Shown: one piece after another, positions 27,672-35,426 of the stretch
Numbering within the stretch: the stretch's first letter is position 1
How the letters are laid out: each line of letters opens with the position of its first letter
Origin: Sporomusa malonica
GTDB lineage: Bacteria > Bacillota > Negativicutes > Sporomusales > Sporomusaceae
Strand: one strand, 5' to 3'
NCBI RefSeq assembly: GCF_041428715.1
Contig: NZ_CP155572.1
Length of the DNA stretch: 64,000 nt
Made by a program: the position numbers and the translations under genes
The notes under the pieces: model-generated
The model's database searches: none
What the model was told of the DNA's origin: nothing
Seen by the model: only the letters and a program-made list of their open reading frames with translations

Positions 27672-28525
27672 TGGCAGCGATACAACCGCTTCTTGAATTA
27701 CGGGGAGTCAGTAAGCATTTCCACGGCGGCGGTATCTTTAAGCAAGGGAGAAAGGTTCAAGCTACCAAGGAGATAACCCTTTCTTTAGCGGCAAAAGAGT
27801 GTCTTGGGCTTGTCGGAGAAAGTGGTTCAGGTAAAAGTACTTTAGGCCGTATTATCCTGGGAATAGAGAAACCTGATCGCGGTGAGGTACTATTTCAAGG
27901 TGTTAATTTGTATGGTAAAGATAGATCAGGTATCCGTGAAGTAAGGCGTGATCTTCAGGTAGTATTTCAAGACTGTTTTAGTTCGGTCAATCCTCGCAGG
28001 ACAGCTGGGGAGAGTATTGCTGAACCGCTAAGAAATTTTGCACGCCTAAGCTACCATGATGAGCTGCGAACAGTAGGTAATTTGTTAGAGCTTGTGGGAC
28101 TTGATGTCGAGGACGCCGCCAAATACCCGCATCAGTTTAGTGGTGGGCAGCTGCAGCGGGTATGTATTGCCCGGGCAATATCCTTGCGGCCCAAACTGAT
28201 TGTCCTTGATGAAGCTGTCAGCAGTCTTGACGTACTAGTTCAGGCACAGATATTGGATCTGCTGTCAGATTTACGTGAGGAGCTGGGCATGTCCTACATC
28301 TTCATTTCTCATGATCTTGCCGCAGTCGCTCATCTGTCTGACCGGTTAGCAGTCATGTGCTCGGGTGAGATTGTAGAAAGACTGGACAATATGGATGATA
28401 TTCATTGTCTCACCCATCCGGTGTCTTTGGCACTGTTAGCTGCTGTATTGCCAGCTCAGCCTGAATATCGTAACAAGCAGGAGACTGGGGCGGGTAAGTT
28501 TGCAGCAGCAGCCAGGACGTCTTGA
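27671..28525 (+). CDS. nikE: Nickel ABC transporter ATPase NikE
   Basis: Second ATP-binding subunit, 284 residues. Walker A is GESGSGKST, the signature FSGGQLQR, Walker B LIVLDEAVSSLD (Ala replaces the usual Pro after DE), and the switch His lies in FISHDLA. VVFQDCFSSVNPRR is the Q-loop region of the DppF/NikE type. It pairs with NikD and closes the nikABCDE set. Confidence 0.92.
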   Translation: MAAIQPLLELRGVSKHFHGGGIFKQGRKVQATKEITLSLAAKECLGLVGESGSGKSTLGRIILGIEKPDRGEVLFQGVNLYGKDRSGIREVRRDLQVVFQDCFSSVNPRRTAGESIAEPLRNFARLSYHDELRTVGNLLELVGLDVEDAAKYPHQFSGGQLQRVCIARAISLRPKLIVLDEAVSSLDVLVQAQILDLLSDLREELGMSYIFISHDLAAVAHLSDRLAVMCSGEIVERLDNMDDIHCLTHPVSLALLAAVLPAQPEYRNKQETGAGKFAAAARTS

Positions 28526-28560
28526 ATAAATTAGCATCTTAAATAGGGAGAGGGTTTCAC

Positions 28561-29091
28561 ATGGCAATTAGCCATAAAGAGTGGATCATTCGCAGGGTTA
28601 CAGCAAATGATGTTGCAGCCGCACTGGCGTTCATTATTCCTATGCTGCATGAGGTATACCCCAATATACCGGACGTAGCCGTGCGCTGGGATCTTGCTAA
28701 CATGGAAGAAGCCTATGTCAGCCAAGAGAACTCAGTCATGTTTGCCGCCTTTGACAATGCTGGACAAGTTGTTGGCACGATTGCCATTAGACCCTATGAT
28801 GATCGAATTGAGGCCGTTCGCGGCTACTATGATCTGCCAGGTACTGCCGAGTTATCCCGCTGTTATGTGAAAAGTTCGCTGCGCCGCCAGGGCCTTGCCG
28901 GTGTGTTGGTGGCAGCCATTGAGAGCTATTGCCGGCAATACGGCTACCAGACTATTTGTCTTCATACCCATAGGTTTTTGCCAGGAGGTTTTCCGTTTTG
29001 GTTAAGTCAAGGCTATATGATTCGTACAGAGAGAACTGAAGAGATTGAGACTGTGTATATGGATAAGGATGTATTTATAAAACACAAGTGA
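28561..29091 (+). CDS. GNAT-family N-acetyltransferase
   Basis: Protein of 176 residues with the acetyl-CoA-binding motif A of the GNAT fold, YVKSSLRRQGLAGVLVAAIE (the R-x-x-G-x-A type loop), and a beta-bulge strand before it (ELSRCYV). The substrate is unknown. It lies 35 bases after nikE without an obvious terminator between, so it may be cotranscribed with the nickel transporter. GGGAGAGGG precedes the ATG. Confidence 0.8.
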   Translation: MAISHKEWIIRRVTANDVAAALAFIIPMLHEVYPNIPDVAVRWDLANMEEAYVSQENSVMFAAFDNAGQVVGTIAIRPYDDRIEAVRGYYDLPGTAELSRCYVKSSLRRQGLAGVLVAAIESYCRQYGYQTICLHTHRFLPGGFPFWLSQGYMIRTERTEEIETVYMDKDVFIKHK

Positions 29092-29118
29092 TTAACAGGC
29101 TAGGCTTTAGGTAATGTA

Positions 29119-29148
29119 TTGACATTGTCTGATTTTTCATGATAAAAT
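29119..29148 (+). promoter_or_regulatory. Promoter of the SAM riboswitch transcript
   Basis: TTGACA at 29119-29124, an 18-base spacer and TAAAAT at 29143-29148, about 20 bases upstream of the aptamer. Confidence 0.65.
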
Positions 29149-29166
29149 TATATTCAATTTCATACG

Positions 29167-29270
29167 CTCTTATCTAGAGTGGTCGAGGGACTGGCCCGAT
29201 GACACCCAGCAACCGGTAGCTATGCTGCAGTGGTGCTAATTCCAGCAGGAGGAATCCTGACAGATAAGAG
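29167..29270 (+). ncRNA. SAM-I riboswitch (S-box) aptamer
   Basis: The aptamer is recognised from its conserved blocks. P1 is formed by CTCTTATCT at the 5' end and AGATAAGAG at 29262-29270. The block AGAGTGGTCGAGGGACTGGC and the following CCGATGACACCCAGCAACCG are almost exactly S-box consensus (GAGGGA, TGGCCC, GATGA, CAGCAACC), and the P3/P4 region contains GTGCTAATTCCAGC. A terminator follows at 29289-29314, giving an off-switch when S-adenosylmethionine is high. Confidence 0.95.
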
Positions 29271-29288
29271 GAAGGCGCATAAAAATTA

Positions 29289-29314
29289 GCCCCTTTCCTC
29301 GGAGAGGGGTTTTT
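29289..29314 (+). terminator. Expression-platform terminator of the SAM riboswitch
   Basis: CCCCTTT-CCTCGG-AGAGGGG followed by TTTTT. It lies between the aptamer and the ACT-domain gene, so it would stop transcription in the SAM-bound state. Confidence 0.88.
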
Positions 29315-29357
29315 ATTTGTGCAAAAATTAAACAGCTATCCGGAGGTGCTTTTTAAA

Positions 29358-29990
29358 GTGCATGTATCAACCCTTTCAGTACGTACCAATGAATTAGAGC
29401 AATACAGTAATATAGAAAGAAACCCTAAGCAGCTGCGAATGTGCCGTACTAAGCGAGTTGCTAAACTTAGCGCTTTACCACAAAGCACTGATGTGGAAAT
29501 TAATGATTCTCTGGCAGATCAGATAACAAGTATTACTTATGATAAGGCTATCGCTCTCATTAGGGTTAACTGTCCTACACCAGAGTGTACGGATAATTGG
29601 GTAATGAATGTTTTACAAGCAGTGGGAGCGTGTGGCGTGGCCTGTGATTTGGTGTCAATCCAGCCGCGGCAGCTCAGTTTTACTATCCACAATCGACTGC
29701 TGGAGGAAGTACAGGGGTGTTTTGAACAGCTTGAATGTTATCCTGAAGTTGTTACCGAGTGTGTAAGGCTATCTATCCGGTGTATCGGCGGGCAGCCGTT
29801 GTTGAACACAATAACGGCTGTTACCGAAACAATTGCACAAGGTAATATTCCCTTGCTGCGATTAGCAGAGTCGTATGGATTAATTGAGGTCTTGATCGAG
29901 GCCAGGTATATAAGTGAAGTTAAAAGAAATTTGGAAAAGCGTTTTAGGGTGCAAAATGCTCTAAATATTAGTAGCTTTGTAAGAATTTGA
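29358..29990 (+). CDS. Stand-alone ACT-domain protein resembling the aspartokinase regulatory region
   Basis: Protein of about 210 residues. From about residue 60 it reads like the paired ACT domains of an aspartate kinase: SITYDKAIALIRVNCP, then a helix with NVLQAVGACGVACDLVSI, a strand LSFTIH, and a second repeat TITAVTETIAQGNIPLLRL...IEVLIEARYISEVKRNLEKRF. No catalytic kinase domain is present and there is no room for one after the riboswitch terminator. GTG 29358 is favoured as start because GGAGG lies 11 bases upstream; the earlier GTG at 29319 sits 4 bases past the terminator T-tract and has no ribosome site. Control by a SAM-I riboswitch ties it to methionine or aspartate-family metabolism. 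It could bind an amino acid as a regulator, or be a truncated aspartokinase. Confidence 0.72.
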   Translation: MHVSTLSVRTNELEQYSNIERNPKQLRMCRTKRVAKLSALPQSTDVEINDSLADQITSITYDKAIALIRVNCPTPECTDNWVMNVLQAVGACGVACDLVSIQPRQLSFTIHNRLLEEVQGCFEQLECYPEVVTECVRLSIRCIGGQPLLNTITAVTETIAQGNIPLLRLAESYGLIEVLIEARYISEVKRNLEKRFRVQNALNISSFVRI

Positions 29991-30005
29991 AAGAGGTCAC
30001 TTGAT

Positions 30006-30173
30006 ATGGTAGACAGATACAAGGGTTATGATGAGCCCTGGGATAGTTATAGTTCAGGGAAACGAGAAGATAGTAATGAGGTTATTATCATCATTCGTGA
30101 TGGTAAAGTAGTCACTTTCATTCAACAAAATAGAAGTGCCCAACTTGAAGGTGTCCATGGTGATGGAATATAG
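30006..30173 (+). CDS. Small hypothetical protein, DUF2292-like tail
   Basis: A 55-residue frame with AGAGG about 8 bases before the ATG. The N-terminal half is polar (YDEPWDSYSSGKRED). The C-terminal half, NEVIIIIRDGKVVTFIQQNR, follows the pattern of small DUF2292 proteins, whose core is a V-I-I-x-x-x-D-G-K-V-V-x-I strand pair. It starts 15 bases after the ACT-domain gene and may share its transcript. Function unknown. Confidence 0.6.
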   Translation: MVDRYKGYDEPWDSYSSGKREDSNEVIIIIRDGKVVTFIQQNRSAQLEGVHGDGI

Positions 30174-30258
30174 TCAATTAGTGGGAGAAATATAGAAGGA
30201 AAAATATTACTAATATAGAATATCTAACCTATCTTAAGTATTAAGGAGGTTACTGCAA

Positions 30259-30828
30259 ATGGCAAAGAAGATTCTTATACTTACTGGGGACTGCGCTGAA
30301 GATTATGAGGTTAAAGTACCGCAACAGGCGCTCATGATGTTGGGCTATCAAGTTGACATCGCTGTTCCTAATAAAAGTGCTGGTGATATGGTGCAGCTTG
30401 TTGTTCATGATTTTACCGGTTTAGACACTTATGTTGAACTAACAGGTCATCGGATTCCTGTTGATATTGCAGCCAAAGATGCCAAGGCAGAAGATTATGT
30501 TGGCTTGGTTGTTCCTGGTGGACGGGCGCCTGAATATATTCGGATGTATGGCGAAGTGGTTCAATTGGTACAGGATTTCTTTACTGCCGGTAAGCCGGTA
30601 GCTGCCATCTGCCATGGTACCCAGCTCTTGGCTCCAGCTAAAGTGCTTGAAGGCAAGATTGTAACTTCCTATCCGGCCTGCGCGGCTGAGTGTCAACTGG
30701 CTGGTGCAGAATGGAAAAATGAGCCGGTCGTTGTCAGTGGTAACCTGGTGACTGCGCAAGCCTGGCCGAATCACCCCGAGTGGTTAAAAGCCTTTGTTGA
30801 GTTATTAGGTGCTAAAATCAGCATTTAA
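30259..30828 (+). CDS. DJ-1/PfpI-family protein
   Basis: Protein of 189 residues, about the usual length of PfpI/YhbO-type proteins. The nucleophile elbow is AAICHGTQLL with Cys118, followed by His; the acidic partner is in TGDCAEDYE near residue 15, and PGGRAPEYIR near 88 is the family motif. Members are described as proteases, glyoxalase/deglycases or stress proteins; sequence alone does not decide. AAGGAGG precedes the ATG. It is followed by its own terminator. Confidence 0.88.
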   Translation: MAKKILILTGDCAEDYEVKVPQQALMMLGYQVDIAVPNKSAGDMVQLVVHDFTGLDTYVELTGHRIPVDIAAKDAKAEDYVGLVVPGGRAPEYIRMYGEVVQLVQDFFTAGKPVAAICHGTQLLAPAKVLEGKIVTSYPACAAECQLAGAEWKNEPVVVSGNLVTAQAWPNHPEWLKAFVELLGAKISI

Positions 30829-30847
30829 ATGAAGCAAGAACTTTGAG

Positions 30848-30877
30848 GAGCAAGGCTTACTGGGCTTTGCTCTTTTT
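30848..30877 (+). terminator. Terminator of the DJ-1/PfpI gene
   Basis: GAGCAAGGC-TTACTG-GGCTTTGCTC with one wobble, followed by TTTTTG. Confidence 0.8.
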
Positions 30878-30879
30878 GT

Positions 30880-30970
30880 CCTGTTAGAAAGTATAACTTT
30901 CCTTCTGGATAAGGGCAACATCGGCTTCCGCTGTCGCCAAAGGCTCGGCGCAAGCCGTGTTTTCTTTATA
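30880..30970. repeat. Dispersed palindromic repeat, copy A
   Basis: About 90 bases that recur in inverted orientation at 39790-39878 with only a handful of differences. Internal structure: the near-palindrome GAAAGTATAACTTTC, the core CTGGATAAGGGC, and GGCTTCCGC...GGCGCAAGCC, which can fold. It contains no coding frame. It looks like a REP/MITE-type intergenic element. Confidence 0.85.
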
Positions 30971-31112
30971 TTTACTAAAAATGTGCTATCACTGAGGCAA
31001 ATCAAAGTTTGTTAATTATCGAGCCATTACGGCAATACTATATAGACAAATTAATATATTCAGGATACAATGGCGGTTGTAGCTATTTTTTCCAGCACTA
31101 TGAAGGGAAGGG

Positions 31113-32597
31113 GTGCATTCATTGTTTGTCCATGATCTTATTCTGCAAGGAGCAACAGACAGCCAAGCTTTTGCCGGCAAAGATAATGTGTCTTATGGCG
31201 AACTTCAGGAACAAGTAAGTAAATACCGCAATTATTTTTATAGGTCAGGCGTTCGGGCTGGTGAAAATGTGGGGCTATTTTCCCGCAATTCTACAGACTT
31301 CGTTTACTGCTATATGGCCGTTATCAGTCTTGGAGCAGTTATTGTGCCTCTAAATTTTCAGTTGGCAGCCAGGGAGATTGCTTTTATCGTTAAAGATACT
31401 AAGATGAAGCGGCTTATTACCATGGAGCGGTTAGTCATTGATTCTGAACTCAGTCAGCAGGGCTATACACAATTAGTTGAACAGCTTGTCATTGCGGATT
31501 TTAAACCAGGGTTGACTCAGGACAATTATTCTGCGGCTCCGGTTCTGGATATCAGCATTAACGAAAACAGCCCTTGCGCAATTATATATACCTCAGGAAC
31601 AACCGGTACTCCTAAGGGGGCTGTGCTGACACACAGCAACCTTGTCGCCAATGCACAGGCCTTCAGGGAGCGGCTGCCGCTAAATCTCTGCGATAATGTA
31701 TTGTGCGTGTTACCAATGTATCATTGTTTTGCCTGGACATGCGCCGTACTTAACCCACTGCTTTGTGGTGCAGCCATCACTATATTAGAAGCCTTTGCGC
31801 CGAAAGAAACTATTACAGCTATCAAGGACTATGGCGTAACGGTTGTCTACGGAGTACCACCTATGTATAACCTTCTTACTCGTATTGGGGAAGCGGAAGA
31901 TTTGGCAGGGGTCAAATATTTTGTATCAGGCGGTGCCTCGCTTCCTGAAAAGGTGGCGCAGCAGTTTGCTGATAAATATGGCAACAGAATTATTGAAGGC
32001 TACGGCCTTTCTGAGGCTTCACCGGTAGTAACGCTAAATCCAGCGCAAAAGCCAAAATATTGCTCGATCGGGAAAGCTCTCCCCGGCTTGGAGGTTAAAG
32101 TGGCTGATTCCAACGGCCAACCGTTGCCTCCAGGTGTAGTAGGTGAGATTATCGTGCGTGGACCAAGTGTAATGCAGGGATATTTTAACTTGCCTGCAGA
32201 GAGTGAGAATGCGCTTAAAGACGGCTGGCTTTATACCGGTGATTTGGCCTATCAGGACGCTGAGGGATATTTATTTGTGGTTGATCGCTTGAAGGATTTA
32301 ATAATATCAAATGGCGAGAATATTTACCCGAGAGAAATTGAGGAATTGCTATACGCGTATCCTGGTATCATCGAGGCCAGTGTCATTGGCGTTAGAGACG
32401 AACTACGCGGTCAGGTAGCGCGTGCTTATATTGTTTTGGCAGAAGGGCATAGTTTCGATAAAAAAGCAGCGCGGGAGTATCTGCAAACCAATATTGCCGC
32501 CTATAAAATACCGCGGGACTTTGTCGTTGTCGATGGATTGCCCAAAAATCAGACAGGCAAGATATTGAAACGTGTACTTCGCGAACAAGCAGGATAA
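31113..32597 (+). CDS. Acyl-CoA synthetase (AMP-forming), fatty-acid ligase type
   Basis: Adenylate-forming ligase of 494 residues that activates a carboxylate with ATP and joins it to CoA. The P-loop is YTSGTTGTPKGAVLTH near 155, A5 motif EGYGLSEASP near 302, A7 YTGDLAYQDAEGYLFVVDRLKD near 370 (key residues D and R), A8 IISNGENIYPREIE, and the catalytic Lys in PKNQTGKILKR near 487. The overall reading suits medium/long-chain acyl-CoA ligases such as LcfB; the exact substrate is unknown. Start GTG 31113 or TTG 31122: the purine-rich site AAGGGAAGGGG at 31104-31112 fits the TTG better. Confidence 0.87.
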   Translation: MHSLFVHDLILQGATDSQAFAGKDNVSYGELQEQVSKYRNYFYRSGVRAGENVGLFSRNSTDFVYCYMAVISLGAVIVPLNFQLAAREIAFIVKDTKMKRLITMERLVIDSELSQQGYTQLVEQLVIADFKPGLTQDNYSAAPVLDISINENSPCAIIYTSGTTGTPKGAVLTHSNLVANAQAFRERLPLNLCDNVLCVLPMYHCFAWTCAVLNPLLCGAAITILEAFAPKETITAIKDYGVTVVYGVPPMYNLLTRIGEAEDLAGVKYFVSGGASLPEKVAQQFADKYGNRIIEGYGLSEASPVVTLNPAQKPKYCSIGKALPGLEVKVADSNGQPLPPGVVGEIIVRGPSVMQGYFNLPAESENALKDGWLYTGDLAYQDAEGYLFVVDRLKDLIISNGENIYPREIEELLYAYPGIIEASVIGVRDELRGQVARAYIVLAEGHSFDKKAAREYLQTNIAAYKIPRDFVVVDGLPKNQTGKILKRVLREQAG

Positions 32598-32600
32598 TGT

Positions 32601-32640
32601 GAAAAGCCAAGCCCTTTAATCAAGGATTGGCTTTTCTTTA
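32601..32640 (+). terminator. Terminator of the acyl-CoA ligase gene
   Basis: GAAAAGCCAA at 32601-32610 pairs with TTGGCTTTTC at 32627-32636, with further pairing of CCC-TTTAATCAA-GG inside, followed by TTTA. Confidence 0.75.
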
Positions 32641-32702
32641 TATTATGCTAGTTTTATGGTATAGTTTTAATAGCGTAATTAGCTATGTAAGGACGTGAAC
32701 GT

Positions 32703-33653
32703 ATGCAAAAACGAATATTGGGCAGAACAGGGATAGAAGTGACAGAGTTATGCTTTGGTGCGTTACCCATGGGGCCAATGCAAAAAAATATGCCTGTTGA
32801 AGAATGTGCTGACATTGTGGCGCATGCTCTTCAAAGCGGTATTAATTTTGTGGATACGGCACAAGGTTATAAGACGTATCCACCAATAAAAATGGCTATA
32901 GATAAAACTGGGATTCGGCCGGTTATTGCGTCTAAATCCAACCAAAAAACCTATGAGGGTATGGAACAGGCGGTTGAGGAAGCGCTTACCGCACTGGGGC
33001 TTGACTACATAGATATCTTCCATCTTCACGCGGCGCGTGAAGGGGAAAACGCCTTTGAGGTATACGAGGGTGCCTTGAAATGCCTTGTTGACATGAAGAA
33101 AAAAGGAAAAATCAAAGCTGTTGGGATTTCGACACATCATACAGTTGTTACTCGGCGGGCGGCTGATGTTGATGTTATTGATGTAGTATTTCCTATTATT
33201 AATATGAATGGGCGCGGCATTATGGGAGGCACCAGAGAAGAAATGGTGGAGGCAATCAGCAAGGTTGTGCAGGCCAACAAAGGGCTGTATCTAATGAAAG
33301 CTTTAGCCGGAGGCTCTTTGATTGGCGAATATGATGCGGCCATGAAATATGCCAGAGGGATTGAGGGTTATGCCTCTATCGCACTAGGCATGGTGGCAAT
33401 ACCTGAGGTTGACTTTAATATAAAGTATTTTAACGGAGAGCTTACAACGGCCGCTATTGAGCTAAGCCATGTTGAGAAAACAGTTAAGGTGCTGAGTGGT
33501 GCCTGCAAAAGCTGTGGAAAATGTATAGATGCCTGTCCGGCAGATGCTATAGGCTTTGATGCGGCAAACAAGGCCAGTGTTAATTCAGAAAAATGCTTAA
33601 CCTGTGGCTACTGCACGCCAATCTGCCCAGAGTTTGCTATTCGTGTAATCTGA
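32703..33653 (+). CDS. Aldo/keto reductase fused to a 2[4Fe-4S] ferredoxin domain
   Basis: Oxidoreductase of 316 residues. Residues 1-235 form an aldo/keto reductase barrel (MQKRILGRTGIEVTELCFGA, FVDTAQGYKTY, and HLH in DIFHLHAA). The catalytic Tyr region is GYKTYPPIK. The C-terminus from about 262 carries two clusters, CKSCGKCIDACP and CLTCGYCTPICP, each the classic CxxCxxCxxxCP. Such fusions are common in anaerobes and link NAD(P)H chemistry with iron-sulfur electron transfer; the substrate is unknown. Start ATG 32703, with a GGACGTG just upstream. Confidence 0.9.
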   Translation: MQKRILGRTGIEVTELCFGALPMGPMQKNMPVEECADIVAHALQSGINFVDTAQGYKTYPPIKMAIDKTGIRPVIASKSNQKTYEGMEQAVEEALTALGLDYIDIFHLHAAREGENAFEVYEGALKCLVDMKKKGKIKAVGISTHHTVVTRRAADVDVIDVVFPIINMNGRGIMGGTREEMVEAISKVVQANKGLYLMKALAGGSLIGEYDAAMKYARGIEGYASIALGMVAIPEVDFNIKYFNGELTTAAIELSHVEKTVKVLSGACKSCGKCIDACPADAIGFDAANKASVNSEKCLTCGYCTPICPEFAIRVI

Positions 33654-33674
33654 GCAAGTTCGCTATATATATTA

Positions 33675-33719
33675 ACCAAAGCCTTGTTACTTAATAGGAT
33701 AACAGGGCTTTGGTCTTTT
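33675..33719 (+). terminator. Terminator of the aldo/keto reductase gene
   Basis: ACCAAAGCCTTGTTA...TAACAGGGCTTTGGT (one mismatch region) with the loop CTTAATAGGA, followed by CTTTTC. Confidence 0.8.
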
Positions 33720-33852
33720 CTTATCCCATATATTGAGGATGTAATATTAAAACTTGAAACAATTAGCGTTTAGAATTATAGTAGAATTCGTAAATAAGAA
33801 TGAGTAGCCTGTTGGATAGCGAGTTCTTAGTTTAGGTGGAAGGCGGATCAGC

Positions 33853-34680
33853 GTGATTAGATTGTTAACAGGCGGCGATATCTATGAAGTCAAAGCGTAT
33901 TTGGAACGAAACCACATGGAAACAGTTTTGCTAAACAGTAATTTTGAGCGATGTGGGATTGATAATGACAGAACAAGCCGCCGTGGTGGAGATTATTACG
34001 GCTATTTTGAATATGGCAGGCTAACAGCGATACTGACCTTTTTCAATTGGGGGAGTGTTATTCCGCACTTTGAATCGCCAGGAGCTGTTAGTGGTTTTGT
34101 AGAGATAATGCGTCAACGCAAGTTTGAGATGATGGCCGGAATGAAACACATAATCGAGCCGCTCAAACAAGTTCTTGGTCACTACAAAAAGGTTTTGGAT
34201 TATGAAGACAGCTACTATTTTATTAACTTGGACGTTAAGCCTGCTGGTTTGCCCTGTATAGGTCAAATTACTGATGCCAGGGAGGTTGAACGGACAGCCG
34301 CACTCAGTTTTGTTGTTGAAGCATACCGGCAGGGCTTTATGCGCCGGTTTAATACAGAATTAGCGGCTAAACTGATTGATGACCGCGGGCCTGAAGAGGA
34401 TCATATTTTTCTGCTGGTAGACGGCGTACCAAAAGCCCAGGCTTTTATTCAGGTGACTACAGACCGGATTAACCAAATTGGCGGCGTGTATACTAGTGAA
34501 GACTGCAGAGGCAAGGGCTACTGCAAGGTGCTGGTAGCCGAATTATGCCGCCGGATTCGGGGTTATGGCAAAATACCGGTTTTGATGGTGCGGAAAGATA
34601 ATCTTCCAGCCATTAAGTCCTATCAATCAATCGGCTTTACCTACTTTGATGACTACTTAGTTGTAAAATTCCTGATTTGA
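33853..34680 (+). CDS. GNAT-family acetyltransferase, two-domain
   Basis: Protein of 275 residues. The C-terminal half (about 135-275) is a GNAT domain with the acetyl-CoA loop YTSEDCRGKGYCKVLVAELC (R/Q-x-x-G-x-G/A pattern) and the closing LMVRKDNLPAIKSYQSIGF motif. The N-terminal half (RLLTGGDIYEVKAYLERN) looks like a degenerate second GNAT-like domain of the type seen in DUF4081/GNAT fusions. Substrate unknown. GTG start with GGAAGGCGG upstream. ubiX follows 16 bases after its stop, so the two probably share a transcript. Confidence 0.8.
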   Translation: MIRLLTGGDIYEVKAYLERNHMETVLLNSNFERCGIDNDRTSRRGGDYYGYFEYGRLTAILTFFNWGSVIPHFESPGAVSGFVEIMRQRKFEMMAGMKHIIEPLKQVLGHYKKVLDYEDSYYFINLDVKPAGLPCIGQITDAREVERTAALSFVVEAYRQGFMRRFNTELAAKLIDDRGPEEDHIFLLVDGVPKAQAFIQVTTDRINQIGGVYTSEDCRGKGYCKVLVAELCRRIRGYGKIPVLMVRKDNLPAIKSYQSIGFTYFDDYLVVKFLI

Positions 34681-34696
34681 ACTGGAGGAGTTCTTC

Positions 34697-35239
34697 ATGC
34701 GCATAGCTGTTGGCGTCACCGGCGCAAGCGGAGCCATCTATGGCTATACTTTAATAACTGCACTGTCAAACCTCGGAATTGAGGTGCACGCTGTCTATAC
34801 TGATATGGGGCGTAAGGTATTTGAATATGAATGCGGCCTCACTATCGAGGATGTAAAAAAACATGCTGTAGTATATGATAATTCAGACCTGTTTGCCGCG
34901 TTGGCCAGTGGCTCATTTAAAACAAGCGGTATGGTGGTTGTACCCTGTTCAATGCACACGTTAGGTGCCCTGGCAACCGCAAGTGGGCGGGACTTACTCA
35001 CCAGGGCAGCAGATGTTACCCTTAAAGAGGGGAGGAAACTGATTGTAGTGCCACGCGAGACACCGATGACAGCTATTCATTTGTCAAATATGCTTACACT
35101 GGCGAAAACAGGCGCAGTGGTGATACCTGCGGCACCAGGGTTTTATCACAGACCGGAGACGCTGGACGATATAATTAACTTTATGGTTGGAAAAATACTG
35201 GATATCTTCAAGATAGAACACTCGCTATACATGCGTTAA
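34697..35239 (+). CDS. ubiX: Flavin prenyltransferase UbiX
   Basis: Makes prenylated FMN, the cofactor of UbiD-type decarboxylases, from FMN and dimethylallyl phosphate. The protein has 180 residues, near the usual length. Family motifs are GVTGASGAIYG at residues 6-16, VVPCSMHTLGALATASGRDLL near 80 (key residues S, M, T and the following S-G), LTRAADVTLKEGRKLIVVPRETPM near 100 (the R-E-T-P turn), and PAAPGFYHRPE near 148. No UbiD-type gene is in this window. ACTGGAGG precedes the ATG. Confidence 0.93.
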   Translation: MRIAVGVTGASGAIYGYTLITALSNLGIEVHAVYTDMGRKVFEYECGLTIEDVKKHAVVYDNSDLFAALASGSFKTSGMVVVPCSMHTLGALATASGRDLLTRAADVTLKEGRKLIVVPRETPMTAIHLSNMLTLAKTGAVVIPAAPGFYHRPETLDDIINFMVGKILDIFKIEHSLYMR

Positions 35240-35426
35240 TTGTCACTCTAAAGATAAGCCTTTAAAAACGGTATTAAAAAAGTGATATCGAACGCATAAG
35301 GTGAGTAAATATTTGCAAAAAAAGTAAAAAACTCAGTGAAATAGCTAAAACAAGGGATTTGTTCTATGAATTTACTAAATACGAGATTATAATGAAAGGT
35401 AGGGAAATCTCACTTGGAGTGAAAAA

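Noticed and set aside
23260..28525. Reading the ABC operon as oligopeptide (Opp/Dpp) uptake
   Set aside because: The substrate-binding protein follows E. coli NikA over its whole length by eye, including segments not shared with OppA/DppA, so nickel or a nickel chelate is the better call.
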